NCBI RefSeq assembly: GCF_022267515.1
Contig: NZ_JAKFGB010000009.1
Location: 620,001 to 684,000 of the forward strand
Direction of reading: 5' to 3'
DNA: 64,000 nt
Origin: Rubinisphaera margarita
GTDB taxonomy: Bacteria; Planctomycetota; Planctomycetia; Planctomycetales; Planctomycetaceae
Numbering within the stretch: the first letter of the stretch is position 1; every line of letters begins with the position of its first letter. Positions 54,047-63,126 of the stretch are shown here, piece after piece. Under the pieces are notes generated by a model that was not told where the DNA came from, searched no databases, and saw only the letters and a list, made by a program, of their open reading frames with translations. The translations under genes were made by a program, and so were the position numbers.

Positions 54047-55462
54047 CTACTGGACGACTGACCCGGAGTCGGGTGCGGCGAGTCGTTCAACAGGAGCCGT
54101 TTTCTGCGGTTCGCGCAGCAGGTCTTCTTCGATGCCAATCGACAGAGTTCCATCCTGGGCCTGCTTGCTCAGATCGTTTGGCTTTTCGGCGGTCTGCTTC
54201 GGGGCAATCGGCTTTGCGTCCATTTTTCGGTCGTCAATTTGAACGGGAGCCGGAAAGTTCTCGGCGGTTTTGGCGGGCTCGGACGATTCCGTCGCCGGGA
54301 CTTTGGCCAGCGGGCTGGCTTCCGGGGCAACCGAGGGAGACGTCGGCTGGACATCGTGTCGTGGCCATGCAACGCCCGTGACTCGCTCCCGGTACAGGAC
54401 CAGAGCACTCACAGCGTGGTACAGCGGGCCGCACTCAGCCGATTCATCACGGTACTGGATGAGCCGTTCGGCGATGTAGCGAATTCCGTTCTCGATCCAG
54501 GGATCATCCAACTGCTTTTGGTTGGCGGCGACAACAATCCATTCCATCATGTGGCCGGTCGAAGCGATCTGCTCGCTGAACGACTTGGGATAGCCGTAGC
54601 CGCGGAAATAGTTCGTCGGGAATGATCCGTCGGGCCGTTGCAGCGACTTGGCGGCGACCAGGTAGCGGTTGATTTTCTGGTCAGCCTGCAGCCAGACGCC
54701 GCGAATCTGTCCGCCACGGCGAACGTGATTGTTGCGGGCGGCGGCGAGGGCGTAGAGATTATGCGTTCCTCCACAGGCCGCTTTCGTCACCTGGGTTTCG
54801 ATCTGGTTGGCGACCAGCTTTTCGATGCTCCAGGTTTCTCCACGCCGGGTCAGCCAGGTTTCTTCCGATTCCAGGTAGTGGGTGAGGAACCAGAGGGTCC
54901 ACGTCAGTTCTTCGCGAGGATTCAGATCGGCTTTGGCGTTATTGACGATGTCCTGAACGGTGATCGGTCCGCCGTCGGTCTGGAATGTGTGATCGAGGGG
55001 CAGGTTGCACATCACCAGCAGAGCCAGCGACTGGTTCGGGTGGCCTTCGAAGTGGTAAGGCGATGTAAACTTGTGGGCGCGTCCGCCATGGACGGTCTTT
55101 TCAAACCACGGCAGTCCGCGGAACTGCGGGTTCGTGGCGGAGAGCCAGTCGACGGCCGGGACGAGTTTGCCGTCCAGGTCGAGCATAAAATCACGCCGGT
55201 AGGCGTTCAGGCCGTGATAGATCTGCCATGGCGAGTGCTCGTTGGCGACCAGATAACGGCGGCTCGAGATGTCGATGGCTTCCGTAACGGTCTCAATGAG
55301 ATCTCGATTCGGGGCCTTCGGTGTCCTGGTAACGATCCGTGGCGAGGCAATGACTCCCTGTTCGGCGGGAGCATAGTTCGGCTCACGGAACTGGCCCATT
55401 GCGCTCGATGCGGAAACCGATACGGCGATCATAAAGATACAGACGAGATGCTTGTTGATCAT
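54047..55462 (-). CDS. Secreted protein of unknown function with helical-toroid-like domain
   Basis: A 471-residue protein starting ATG 55462, with a signal peptide (about 1-23, ending AMG). Residues about 40-330 are helical, with an RPDGSFPTNYF repeat-like block and ACGGTHNLYALAAARNN, recalling the alpha/alpha toroid of terpene-cyclase-like and prenyltransferase-like folds, but no catalytic motif such as DxDD is seen. The last about 110 residues are Pro/Ala/Glu-rich. I do not recognise a named family. It has its own terminator. Confidence 0.75.
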   Translation of the reverse strand: MINKHLVCIFMIAVSVSASSAMGQFREPNYAPAEQGVIASPRIVTRTPKAPNRDLIETVTEAIDISSRRYLVANEHSPWQIYHGLNAYRRDFMLDLDGKLVPAVDWLSATNPQFRGLPWFEKTVHGGRAHKFTSPYHFEGHPNQSLALLVMCNLPLDHTFQTDGGPITVQDIVNNAKADLNPREELTWTLWFLTHYLESEETWLTRRGETWSIEKLVANQIETQVTKAACGGTHNLYALAAARNNHVRRGGQIRGVWLQADQKINRYLVAAKSLQRPDGSFPTNYFRGYGYPKSFSEQIASTGHMMEWIVVAANQKQLDDPWIENGIRYIAERLIQYRDESAECGPLYHAVSALVLYRERVTGVAWPRHDVQPTSPSVAPEASPLAKVPATESSEPAKTAENFPAPVQIDDRKMDAKPIAPKQTAEKPNDLSKQAQDGTLSIGIEEDLLREPQKTAPVERLAAPDSGSVVQ

Positions 55463-55874
55463 CGTTCGAATGGTTTCTCTCAACTGCGGTATCAGAAACG
55501 GCGAGGCGAGCTATGGCTTGATCGTAGCGCGGCAGGTGGCAAGAGTACGTCAATCATCGACGGCCCGAGGGCATGCACATTGCCGAAAAACCGGCAGAAG
55601 CCGCACAGCTTCCGGATCGGCGACCGGCTTCCTGACTGGCTGATACAGCCGTCAAAGTTTCACCAGACCAACGCGCGGCAGTTTATAACGCAGGGGGGAA
55701 CTCCGCCGATAGACGAGTCAGATCCCAAGCGGACTTTGCAAAAATTACCGGGAGATTCCCGCAGGAATCGCAGGGGAGCCTGGCCCGGAAGCCGCAGCCT
55801 TCAGCCGGTTCACGCCCGGACGGCAGCCAGTCGTTGCGTTTCGTGAAAGTCCTTCCGTGCGCTCAGCAGGGGTG

Positions 55875-55895
55875 CCCCGAAAGATTCTCTCGGGG
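55875..55895. repeat. CCGAAAGATTCT element, copy 2
   Basis: CCCCGA (55875-55880) and TCGGGG (55890-55895) pair around AAGATTCTC. It matches copy 1 at 4842-4865 in core and flanks, and here the arms are complete. Confidence 0.6.
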
Positions 55896-56031
55896 CGGGC
55901 GCAACCATGGGCGAAGTGGACTCTGGCCAGATTCGCTCCAGAAAGCGTTCTCAGCCGAAGTGTCTGTGTGACCGGGGTCGCTCGGAATCCTGTGTGAAGA
56001 ACAATGTGCCCGGAGATCGGCGCATGAAAAA

Positions 56032-56064
56032 AGCGGCGGTTCCGGGTAGACCGGGACCGCCGCT
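56032..56064 (-). terminator. Terminator of speD
   Basis: Twelve-base stem AGCGGCGGTTCC / GGGACCGCCGCT (one wobble), loop GGGTAGACC; on the minus strand followed by TTTTTTC. It lies 45 bases past the speD stop. Confidence 0.88.
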
Positions 56065-56109
56065 CAAATCTTATGAAAACCGCGACACGTTACTGAGTTG
56101 GTCGACCGC

Positions 56110-56520
56110 CTAAACGGTTACGAGCATATCCTCGGTCGGTGAGTCAGCGGGAAGCTGCTGTGTGGCAGGGTCTCGAATAAAACGAGGTTCCTGTCTGATG
56201 TAGACATCGCCCAGGTCCACCATTTCCCGGATGTGCTGAAGCACAACCCGAGGGTCGGTCGAACCGCAGGTAAAGACGTCGAGGGCCATCATGCCCTGAT
56301 CTGCATAACAGTGAGCCGAACAGTGGCTTTCGTCAAGCAGAACCATCGCCGTAAAGCCTGGCGGTGAGTTGTGTCCGAAGTGATATCGGACTTGGGAAAT
56401 CACAGTCGCCCCCGCTTTTGTGGCTCCGCGAGCCATCGCTTCGAGGATCAGCTGATCGTTCAAACAAACGTCTTCGGGGACGTTGTAACAGTCAATTAAT
56501 AGATGGCGTCCTTTTTCCAA
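56110..56520 (-). CDS. speD: S-adenosylmethionine decarboxylase proenzyme
   Basis: A 136-residue proenzyme that self-cleaves to form a pyruvoyl cofactor and makes decarboxylated SAM for spermidine synthesis. GRHLLIDCYNVPE, FTAMVLLDESHCSAH and ALDVFTCG hold the cleavage Ser65, His66 and the active-site Cys85. The frame is open to 56670, but TTG 56520 is preceded by GGGAGG about 8 bases upstream and yields the usual N-terminus, so it is preferred. No spermidine synthase gene is nearby. Confidence 0.9.
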   Translation of the reverse strand: MEKGRHLLIDCYNVPEDVCLNDQLILEAMARGATKAGATVISQVRYHFGHNSPPGFTAMVLLDESHCSAHCYADQGMMALDVFTCGSTDPRVVLQHIREMVDLGDVYIRQEPRFIRDPATQQLPADSPTEDMLVTV

Positions 56521-56845
56521 CTCATAAACCCTCCCAGAGGTGAGAGAATCCTCGCCGTGTCGCCCGGTACTGGAACACCCAGTATGGAACGGTTCGTTCG
56601 CTATCGATCGAAATAGCGGTGAGGAAAAGACAAGGCGGGGAAAATACAAAAACTGCAGTCCACTACGCAAGCGGAACTTGCTGCAATTTTCGTCAAATTC
56701 TACGACTGGGATTGATGCCGAACAGGGGAAATCTCTCAGGATTTGTCAAATGAACGAAATCCAATATCTCTTCAGCTTATGTTGGGCGCCCTGCTGCCCA
56801 GCCAGTGGGCAATCTCCCTCATGAAAACCGGTTCCCCATCGCTTC
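56521..56845. other. Intergenic region upstream of speD
   Basis: About 325 bases. It must hold the speD promoter; the plus-strand frame 56540-56824 has no features of a gene. Nothing else was recognised. Confidence 0.35.
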
Positions 56846-57371
56846 TCAGTCGTCGGTTGCCGCCGGGTCCACGAAAGTGATCTCATCCTGGAGGATGTCG
56901 ATCTTCACGTCCCTGGTACTTGACTCAATCAGCAGGATGTAGGTCCCCCGGGTCCCGCAGTTTGGATGCCTCGATTTGACCACGAAAGCGGCCGTTCTCC
57001 TCGCGAAGGGCCTTTCCCCCACCCGACTGATAGATCAGTCTCCGACCGTCTTCCCTGTAGCGAACGACTTTCAAATGCAGGTGCAGCCTGGCCTGATCAG
57101 GAACTCGTTCATCCAGAGTGAAGTCGATCTCTACTTTGAGCGGTTGCAGTAGCGGAACGGCTTCGAAGTCCACCTCTGTTGGATTCTGCCGACCTGCGAA
57201 GATCTTCGTCTTCACATCCTCGGCCAGCACCAGCGGCCGCCTTAACGTCCGTAACTGCGGGCGGGGAACTTTCTCCGCGTCCGGTTTCCGATCAGCGGCA
57301 AACGCTCCCGCCCCGGCAGTCAACGTGAGACAGAGGACTGCAACAGCTGCACGGAAAAGGGGGGAGCGCAT
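56846..57371 (-). pseudogene. Small secreted protein gene with apparent frameshift
   Basis: ATG 57371, with AGGAG at 6 bases, starts a signal peptide (about 1-25) and a beta-rich protein (DFTLDERVPDQARLHLHLKVVRY). The frame runs into a stop at 56925 after 148 residues, but just before, at the five Cs of 56945-56949, dropping one base lets the frame continue as PGTYILLIES and VKIDILQDEITF to a stop at 56846, giving about 174 residues. The continuation is coherent, so this is either a real frameshift or a sequence error. It lies 43 bases after the sulfatase in one operon. No family is recognised. Confidence 0.75.
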
Positions 57372-57414
57372 TTCGATCTCCTCGTTTTCAGGTGCGGAGC
57401 GCCGAGCTGACTAA

Positions 57415-58926
57415 CTAATCGAGCTCCGGAATCGGGTCGTCTTTGCCGACCGCTTCGCCTTCCCAGATCACGTTCCCCATTTCATCCACGGTCAGGATGC
57501 GATGGGCGCTTCCCGGGGCGGGCGGCACGGACTTCTCGGGCAGATACTTCTGGAACCCGGCGATCAGTTTGGCGTGCTTCTTCTCGTCGGCGACGTTGTG
57601 CCATTCGTTCGGATCGCTGGTCATGTCGTAGAGTTCCTGCGAGCCGTCGGCGTAGCGGATGTAACGCCATTTCTCGGTTCGCAGTCCGTGGTTGTCCGGG
57701 TTGTGCGTCGTGATGGCCGGCCACTCCCGCTTCGCCGAGCCGTCCTTCAGCTGCGGTTTGAGCGAGTGTCCTTCGAGACCGTCCTTCTCGGGCAGTTTGC
57801 ACAGGTCGACCAGAGTCGGGTAGATGTCGAGCAGCTCAGCCGGGCTGTTGACCCGCTGACCGGCCGTCACACCCGGGCCGGCGAAGATGAGAGGCACTCG
57901 AGTGGAACGATCCCAGAGCGTGTTCTTGCCGGTGATCTCCTTCTCGCCGAGATGCCAGCCGTGATCGGACCAGAGGACCACGATCGTGTCGTCGGTATGT
58001 CCGCTCTTCTCCAGAGCGTCCAGCACGCGACCAACCTGGCTGTCGACGAAGCTCGTACTTGCCAGATACGACCGGACGAGATTCCGCCATTGATTGCTTT
58101 CGGTCAGGAACTTGAGTCGCGGCTCGGGCAGCTTCCAGTGGAGATACCAGGAGAAACGAGGCGTATCGGCTCGGTCGTTGGCCAGGAACGGCGGGAGAAC
58201 CGAGTCGTCATCCGGATACAGGTCGAACCATTTCTGGGTCGCGTAGCAGGGAACGTGTGGCAGGAAGAATCCGACCGACAGGAAGAACGGCTCCTGCATT
58301 TCGCTTTCGAACTGCTCAACACCCCAGCTGGCGACCGCCCAGTCGCCCTTGTCTTCATCCTTATGCGGGAAGACACCCCAGTCGACCAGCGGATGTCCGC
58401 TTGGCGTGTTGACGAGCGGCTTCTTCGGACGAGCCCCGACACCGGCTGGCGGGCCGAGCTTCTGAAACTCGTTGTCCGTCTTCCGGCGTCCGTTGCCGCC
58501 ATGATAGATCTTACCCGTCGAATAGTTGGTATAGCCCTGCTGATGCAGATACTGCGGCAGCGTGACGAGATCCTTGAGTTCCGGCACCTCACGAATCCAG
58601 GGAGCCAGACCGTAGACGCCGGTCGTATCGGGCCGCTTGCCGGTCATCAGACTGGTGCGGGACGGGTTGCAAAGCGGCGACTGACAGTGAGCGTTCAGAA
58701 AAACGGTTCCCCGTTCTGCCAGTTCGTCGATATGCGGCGTCTTGATGGCCGGATGCCCGTCGAGGCAGCCGATCCAGTCGTTCTGATCATCAATCGCGAT
58801 CATCAGAATGTTTGGTTTCTCAGCAGCCGTGATTGTCTGAACCAGAAGAGCTGGCAGAGCACATGCCAGCAGCAGAACAGGCAAACGCCAGGGGATAAGT
58901 GGGGAACGGAAAACCGTGAACGGCAT
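57415..58926 (-). CDS. Secreted sulfatase with CNPSR active site
   Basis: A 503-residue sulfatase with a signal peptide (about 1-34, ending ITA). AIDDQNDW holds the metal-binding Asp pair, CNPSR the formylglycine precursor Cys86, GKIYHGG follows, and WSDHGWHLGEK is the second metal block. The pattern is that of iduronate-2-sulfatase-like or choline-sulfatase-like enzymes and is close to the partial sulfatase at the left edge. It acts outside the cytoplasm on an unknown sulfate ester. It is co-transcribed with the frameshifted small gene downstream and divergent from the paralogue array. Confidence 0.94.
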   Translation of the reverse strand: MPFTVFRSPLIPWRLPVLLLACALPALLVQTITAAEKPNILMIAIDDQNDWIGCLDGHPAIKTPHIDELAERGTVFLNAHCQSPLCNPSRTSLMTGKRPDTTGVYGLAPWIREVPELKDLVTLPQYLHQQGYTNYSTGKIYHGGNGRRKTDNEFQKLGPPAGVGARPKKPLVNTPSGHPLVDWGVFPHKDEDKGDWAVASWGVEQFESEMQEPFFLSVGFFLPHVPCYATQKWFDLYPDDDSVLPPFLANDRADTPRFSWYLHWKLPEPRLKFLTESNQWRNLVRSYLASTSFVDSQVGRVLDALEKSGHTDDTIVVLWSDHGWHLGEKEITGKNTLWDRSTRVPLIFAGPGVTAGQRVNSPAELLDIYPTLVDLCKLPEKDGLEGHSLKPQLKDGSAKREWPAITTHNPDNHGLRTEKWRYIRYADGSQELYDMTSDPNEWHNVADEKKHAKLIAGFQKYLPEKSVPPAPGSAHRILTVDEMGNVIWEGEAVGKDDPIPELD

Positions 58927-59072
58927 CTGAGCAGCCTTTATCTTGAACTTTGGTCATCCAGCCGGGCGACTGGTTCGTTTCATTTGCTTGTACTTTGCAG
59001 TCTGACACATCAAAGTTGAGGAATGCAAGTCTGCAGCCGATCGAGCGTTTCTCAACACAGACAAGGAAACTC

Positions 59073-60425
59073 ATGCAACGCTCAGCCACGTTTACCTTTA
59101 TCGTTCTGCCCATCCTGTTCATGATCCTGGTAATGGCCGGGCTCGCGATCTGGATGGCCGTCTCTGGCAGCAAACCGCCGGTTGTTATTGAGGTCGAAAC
59201 GGATGAGGAACCGCCCACGCTTTACGTGGAAGGCGAGGGAACGCTGAGAGGAACCATCGTTCGAGCTGACGGGTCGCCGAACACGAGTGAGGTTCAGCTG
59301 AGCTACCGTGCGACCCGGAAGGAAGAGAACTCGTCGCACTCAAGTTCCGGCCACGTGGGGGAGGTCGTCGGGGAGTTCGATGCCAAAGTCTTCAGTGGGG
59401 AGACCTGGCTGATTGCGACGGGAGACGGCTTTGCTCCGTCCTGGATCGGCCCGATTGAAAACCATGCCGATGGCGTCGTCGAAGATCTCAAGATCGTTCT
59501 CTCGGAAGGCAGTCCACTTGACATTGCACTGAAGGATCCGGCCGGCAATCCCGTGACAGCGGGTAATGTGACGGGATTCCCGATTGTGGGCAGGAATGCG
59601 GGTGGCAGTCATTATCCAACGAAGGAAGTGGAACCGGGCGTGTATCGCATCGAGCACGCAGCGGCTGCCACCTACCGGATTTTTGCCGAAGCCCCCGGCT
59701 TTCAGCCGCTCGACGAGGAGGTCGCGGCTGCTTCCATGCGGGGACGTGTCGAGTTCACGCTGGTTCCCGGCGACCCGACGACTGGCACTGTCATCGATGT
59801 CGACGGCAAACCGGTCGCCGACGCCGCCATTCTGCTGAACCTCAAGAGTTATTCGGTCAGCGGCAGTCGGGGCTCACGCGGCTGGAGCGAGAAAGAGATC
59901 GGGCGGACTGACGACGAAGGACGCTTCGAGTTAAGGATCCTCGAACCGGGCGCGTTGTACTACGGAATCATCGAAGCTCCCGACAAACGCCGCACCGTCT
60001 TCAGTGAAATGCAGGCGGGGGAAACGGGGCTCGTTTATGAGATGCCACCGATGCGGTCACTGCTGGGAACGATCCGCGGCGATCACTCGGTCCTCGGCGA
60101 AAGGTATGATCGGGAACTGAAGAAGCGAATGCCCTATGTGAAGATTGATCAACGCTACTCAATGAAGGTCGACGGCGGGACCCACGGCGAGTTGCACTAC
60201 GACTATGTGCCTGTCGAGATCACCGAAGAAACGGGACACTTCGAATGCCCGGGCATCTTCACCGATCGCGTCACAATCTACCTCGGTCCCTACCGCGTCC
60301 AACTCGACGAAAGCGATCTTGAAGGCACCGGCGATCTCCGGCTCGATTACAATCTTGATACCAATGAGCACGAAGTCACTCCGGTTGATACGGAATCGAC
60401 CGAAGAAACAAAGGCCCCTGAATGA
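59073..60425 (+). CDS. Membrane-anchored repeat protein, paralogue 1 of 4
   Basis: A 450-residue protein. ATG 59073 has AAGGA with 5-base spacing. One N-terminal transmembrane helix (about 6-30) is followed by an extracytoplasmic part made of carboxypeptidase-regulatory-like beta units: EGTLRGTIVRADGSPNT, DGFAPSWIGPIENHADG, DPAGNPVTAGNV, DVDGKPVADAAI and a last part with APDKRRTVF and MPPMRSLLGTIRGD. No catalytic motif is seen. It overlaps the next paralogue by 4 bases (ATGA). I do not know a name for the family. Confidence 0.83.
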   Translation: MQRSATFTFIVLPILFMILVMAGLAIWMAVSGSKPPVVIEVETDEEPPTLYVEGEGTLRGTIVRADGSPNTSEVQLSYRATRKEENSSHSSSGHVGEVVGEFDAKVFSGETWLIATGDGFAPSWIGPIENHADGVVEDLKIVLSEGSPLDIALKDPAGNPVTAGNVTGFPIVGRNAGGSHYPTKEVEPGVYRIEHAAAATYRIFAEAPGFQPLDEEVAAASMRGRVEFTLVPGDPTTGTVIDVDGKPVADAAILLNLKSYSVSGSRGSRGWSEKEIGRTDDEGRFELRILEPGALYYGIIEAPDKRRTVFSEMQAGETGLVYEMPPMRSLLGTIRGDHSVLGERYDRELKKRMPYVKIDQRYSMKVDGGTHGELHYDYVPVEITEETGHFECPGIFTDRVTIYLGPYRVQLDESDLEGTGDLRLDYNLDTNEHEVTPVDTESTEETKAPE

Positions 60426-61732
60426 CCCAGCGGTCGGCGACTTTCTATTTCGTTTACGTGCCGATCCTCTTTCTCATCACCGTGCTGTTGGGGCTGTTGA
60501 TCTGGGTTGTTGTCGGCAATCGGCGGATGCCCGTTGTGCTCCACGAAGAACCGGCGGCAGTTCCCACGGAGGTTTTCTATCAGGAAGGAAAAGGGCGGCT
60601 GCAGGGGCGGATCGTGCGAAAGGATGGCTCGCCAAATACCGAGCCGGTCTTTCTGTCCTACGATGCCGAACGGAGGACCGGGGAAGGGCGCTCCGTCTCG
60701 ATGGGCTCGATGGGACGCTGCACCGACGAGTTTGATGAGGAAATTCCGAGTGGAGAGACCTGGATTCTGGTCAGTGGTGACTCGATTGCACAGACATCGA
60801 TTGGACCGCTGGAAAACCATGCCGGCGGGGTGATCAGCGATCTTACGATTGTCGTTGACGACGGCGAGCCACTCGATCTGGTTTTGAGAGGGCCGAACGG
60901 AAACCCGGTCATTGGAGCAAATGTCGAGATTCTGCTGAAGGTGGTCGAGAACGGAGCGTTCGGCACCCGTCAGACAGCGACGGAGCAGGGGAAGGGACGC
61001 TACCGGTTCCCTCACGTCTCGGATGCGACCTATTTCATCACGATCGAAGCACCCGGCTTCGCTCCGTTCAAGGCAGAACTGGAACAGGCGGGTGCGCAGG
61101 GCGAGCACGAACTCTCACTGCAGCCGACTCCTTCCACGACGGGACAGGTTCTTACGTTTGATGGGAAACCGATCGGCGGTGCGAGGTTTATTCTGAACTG
61201 CTCGACCGGCAACTGCGGCAAGGTGATTGGGCAGGCCGATGAGAATGGTCACTTCGATCTCAACCAGCTCGATCCCGCGGAAACCTACGAAGGCTATATC
61301 GAAGGACCGGACGGCGATCGAATGACATTCCTCGAGCTGAAGGCGGGACATACCGGTCTGGTGTATCAGATGCCGCGACGGCGGACGCTGCGTGGCCTCA
61401 TCCACGGCGACCTGTCCCAACTCCGGCGATCCTTCTCATTGGAAGAGAGGAAACACTATCCCAGTGTCGTTGTGGTACAACGCTACAAAGTCCGACCGGA
61501 GGAACGGGGTGGCCATTACCTGAGCTTCCGGCCCGAGGTCAAAATCACGGACGATGTCGGCCATTTCGAACTGCCGGGCATCTTCGCCGACGATGTCGAA
61601 GTTCGCATCGGTCCGTATTCCGTGATACTTGATCCCGAGATCGCCACCGCAGACGGCGACATCCTCCTGGGCTACGACCTCGACTCCGGTCAGTCGAAAG
61701 TGACGATCGTCGATTGGGAGTCGAAACCGTGA
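60422..61732 (+). CDS. Membrane-anchored repeat protein, paralogue 2 of 4
   Basis: A 436-residue paralogue of its neighbours: helix at about 8-30 (MTQRSATFYF start matches paralogue 1), then KGRLQGRIVRKDGSPNT, IGPLENHAGG, GPNGNPVIGANV, FDGKPIGGARF and MPRRRTLRGLIHGD. ATG 60422 overlaps the previous stop (ATGA); its own end overlaps the next start (GTGA). The helix has the same length and place, and the domain order is kept. Confidence 0.83.
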   Translation: MTQRSATFYFVYVPILFLITVLLGLLIWVVVGNRRMPVVLHEEPAAVPTEVFYQEGKGRLQGRIVRKDGSPNTEPVFLSYDAERRTGEGRSVSMGSMGRCTDEFDEEIPSGETWILVSGDSIAQTSIGPLENHAGGVISDLTIVVDDGEPLDLVLRGPNGNPVIGANVEILLKVVENGAFGTRQTATEQGKGRYRFPHVSDATYFITIEAPGFAPFKAELEQAGAQGEHELSLQPTPSTTGQVLTFDGKPIGGARFILNCSTGNCGKVIGQADENGHFDLNQLDPAETYEGYIEGPDGDRMTFLELKAGHTGLVYQMPRRRTLRGLIHGDLSQLRRSFSLEERKHYPSVVVVQRYKVRPEERGGHYLSFRPEVKITDDVGHFELPGIFADDVEVRIGPYSVILDPEIATADGDILLGYDLDSGQSKVTIVDWESKP

Positions 61733-63117
61733 ATGACGAACAAGGACTTCCTGGCCCGGGGCGATACGCGCGGTTGCGGATGGCGGGCCTGATTGTGATG
61801 GGAGCGCTTCTGGCCACAGGGTTCGTGATTGTGTGGAAGCCTGGTTCTGCTTCCGACTCCGACGTACCGACTGGGGAAAATGGGCCGACGAGTTTCGACC
61901 AGGGGGAAGGGACGCTGAAGGGCGTTATTGTTCGAGAGGATGGAAGCCCGAATACGGCACCCCTCACGTTGTACTTCAGTTCGCGTCGCGTTGCCGGGCC
62001 TGTCCCCGGCGACAATCTCAGCCAGGCGGTCGGAACGCTGACCAGCGACTTCGAAATCCGGGCGGCAAGTGGAGAGGTTTATCTGCTGGCGATGGGCGAC
62101 GAGGTCGCTCCCTCGTTTTACGGACCGTTCATCACGCACCCTGGCGACGAACATACGGACTTGAAGCTTGTTGTTTCCGAGGGCAATCACTTCGAGATCA
62201 CGTTGGTTGATGAGGCGGGAAGTCCGGTTTCAGAGGCCAGCATCGTTGCGAAGCCCCAGTTCAAGCAGGCATGGTTCGGCATCTCGACCATTGACCGCGA
62301 TCTACCGGAAGTGGCTCCCGGTAAATACCTGCTGAATCATGCTGGAGAGATTTCTTACGAATTCCACATCGCACGTCCGGGCTATCAGCCGTATGTCGAC
62401 GAACCCAAACTCGACAGCAGATTGACTTCGACGCTGATCAAACTCGAGACGTCCAACAACGCGTCGGGATACGTTGTTGACGAGCAGGGGCGACCGGTGG
62501 CCGGGGCAAAGTTAATGCTGACGCAGGGAATAAGCTGCGCCATGGGAAAATGGGATAAGTCAGTCTTCGAAGGGAAGGTTGTCGGGATTACCGACGAACG
62601 GGGATGGTATTCTGCGGACACATTGGTCGATGACATCCTGTATGTCGGGATCGTGGAAGCCCCTGACAAACGTCGTGTTGTTTTCGACAATCTTTATGCG
62701 GGAAACAATCAGGGGAGGCATGTCTTGCCGCCTCTCCGCATCCTGCATTGCACACTGGTCGGAGATATCTCGGAACTCCAGGAAGTGGCTCGAGAACGCG
62801 GTCGGCGGACTGATCTCGAAGTTGTGATCACGCAGCAGATGCCCACCAGACGTGAGTACACGGTTGACGGTGAATGGGCCAAGACGTTTGTGAACTACAG
62901 AAGTCGAGATCGTATCCGCGTTGATGTTACTGGAGCAGCTGAAACATTCGCCTGCCCGGGGATTTTTGCAGATCAGATCATGCTTCAGATCGGGCCCGAT
63001 CAGGTTACGGTCGACGGAAGCGTGCTTTCCAAGTCGGACGATATTTATCTCACATACAATTTGACGACTGCGCGGGTTGAGTCGCTGAGTTCCTCAATGC
63101 CTGATGTTTCGGAGTGA
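61729..63117 (+). CDS. Membrane-anchored repeat protein, paralogue 3 of 4
   Basis: A 462-residue paralogue. The GTG at 61729 overlaps the previous stop (GTGA), and this start was chosen over TTG 61714. The helix lies at about 18-36, further in than in the others, then EGTLKGVIVREDGSPNT, YGPFITHPGD, DEAGSPVSEASI, DEQGRPVAGAKL and LPPLRILHCTLVGD. The next paralogue begins 9 bases after its stop. Confidence 0.83.
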   Translation: MNDEQGLPGPGRYARLRMAGLIVMGALLATGFVIVWKPGSASDSDVPTGENGPTSFDQGEGTLKGVIVREDGSPNTAPLTLYFSSRRVAGPVPGDNLSQAVGTLTSDFEIRAASGEVYLLAMGDEVAPSFYGPFITHPGDEHTDLKLVVSEGNHFEITLVDEAGSPVSEASIVAKPQFKQAWFGISTIDRDLPEVAPGKYLLNHAGEISYEFHIARPGYQPYVDEPKLDSRLTSTLIKLETSNNASGYVVDEQGRPVAGAKLMLTQGISCAMGKWDKSVFEGKVVGITDERGWYSADTLVDDILYVGIVEAPDKRRVVFDNLYAGNNQGRHVLPPLRILHCTLVGDISELQEVARERGRRTDLEVVITQQMPTRREYTVDGEWAKTFVNYRSRDRIRVDVTGAAETFACPGIFADQIMLQIGPDQVTVDGSVLSKSDDIYLTYNLTTARVESLSSSMPDVSE

Positions 63118-63126
63118 GTCACCGTC

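Larger units (their letters stand above)
55463..56109. other. Intergenic region, repeat and terminator
   Basis: About 650 bases upstream of the unknown secreted gene and downstream of speD. It contains the second CCGAAAGATTCT element and the speD terminator. No coding frame is supported; the long plus-strand frame ending at 55846 is a shadow of the secreted-protein gene. Confidence 0.4.

Noticed and set aside
54638..55846. Plus-strand open frame of 402 codons
   Set aside because: Antisense to the secreted protein at 54047-55462, which has a signal peptide and its own terminator.
57502..59019. Plus-strand open frame of 505 codons
   Set aside because: Antisense shadow of the CNPSR sulfatase.
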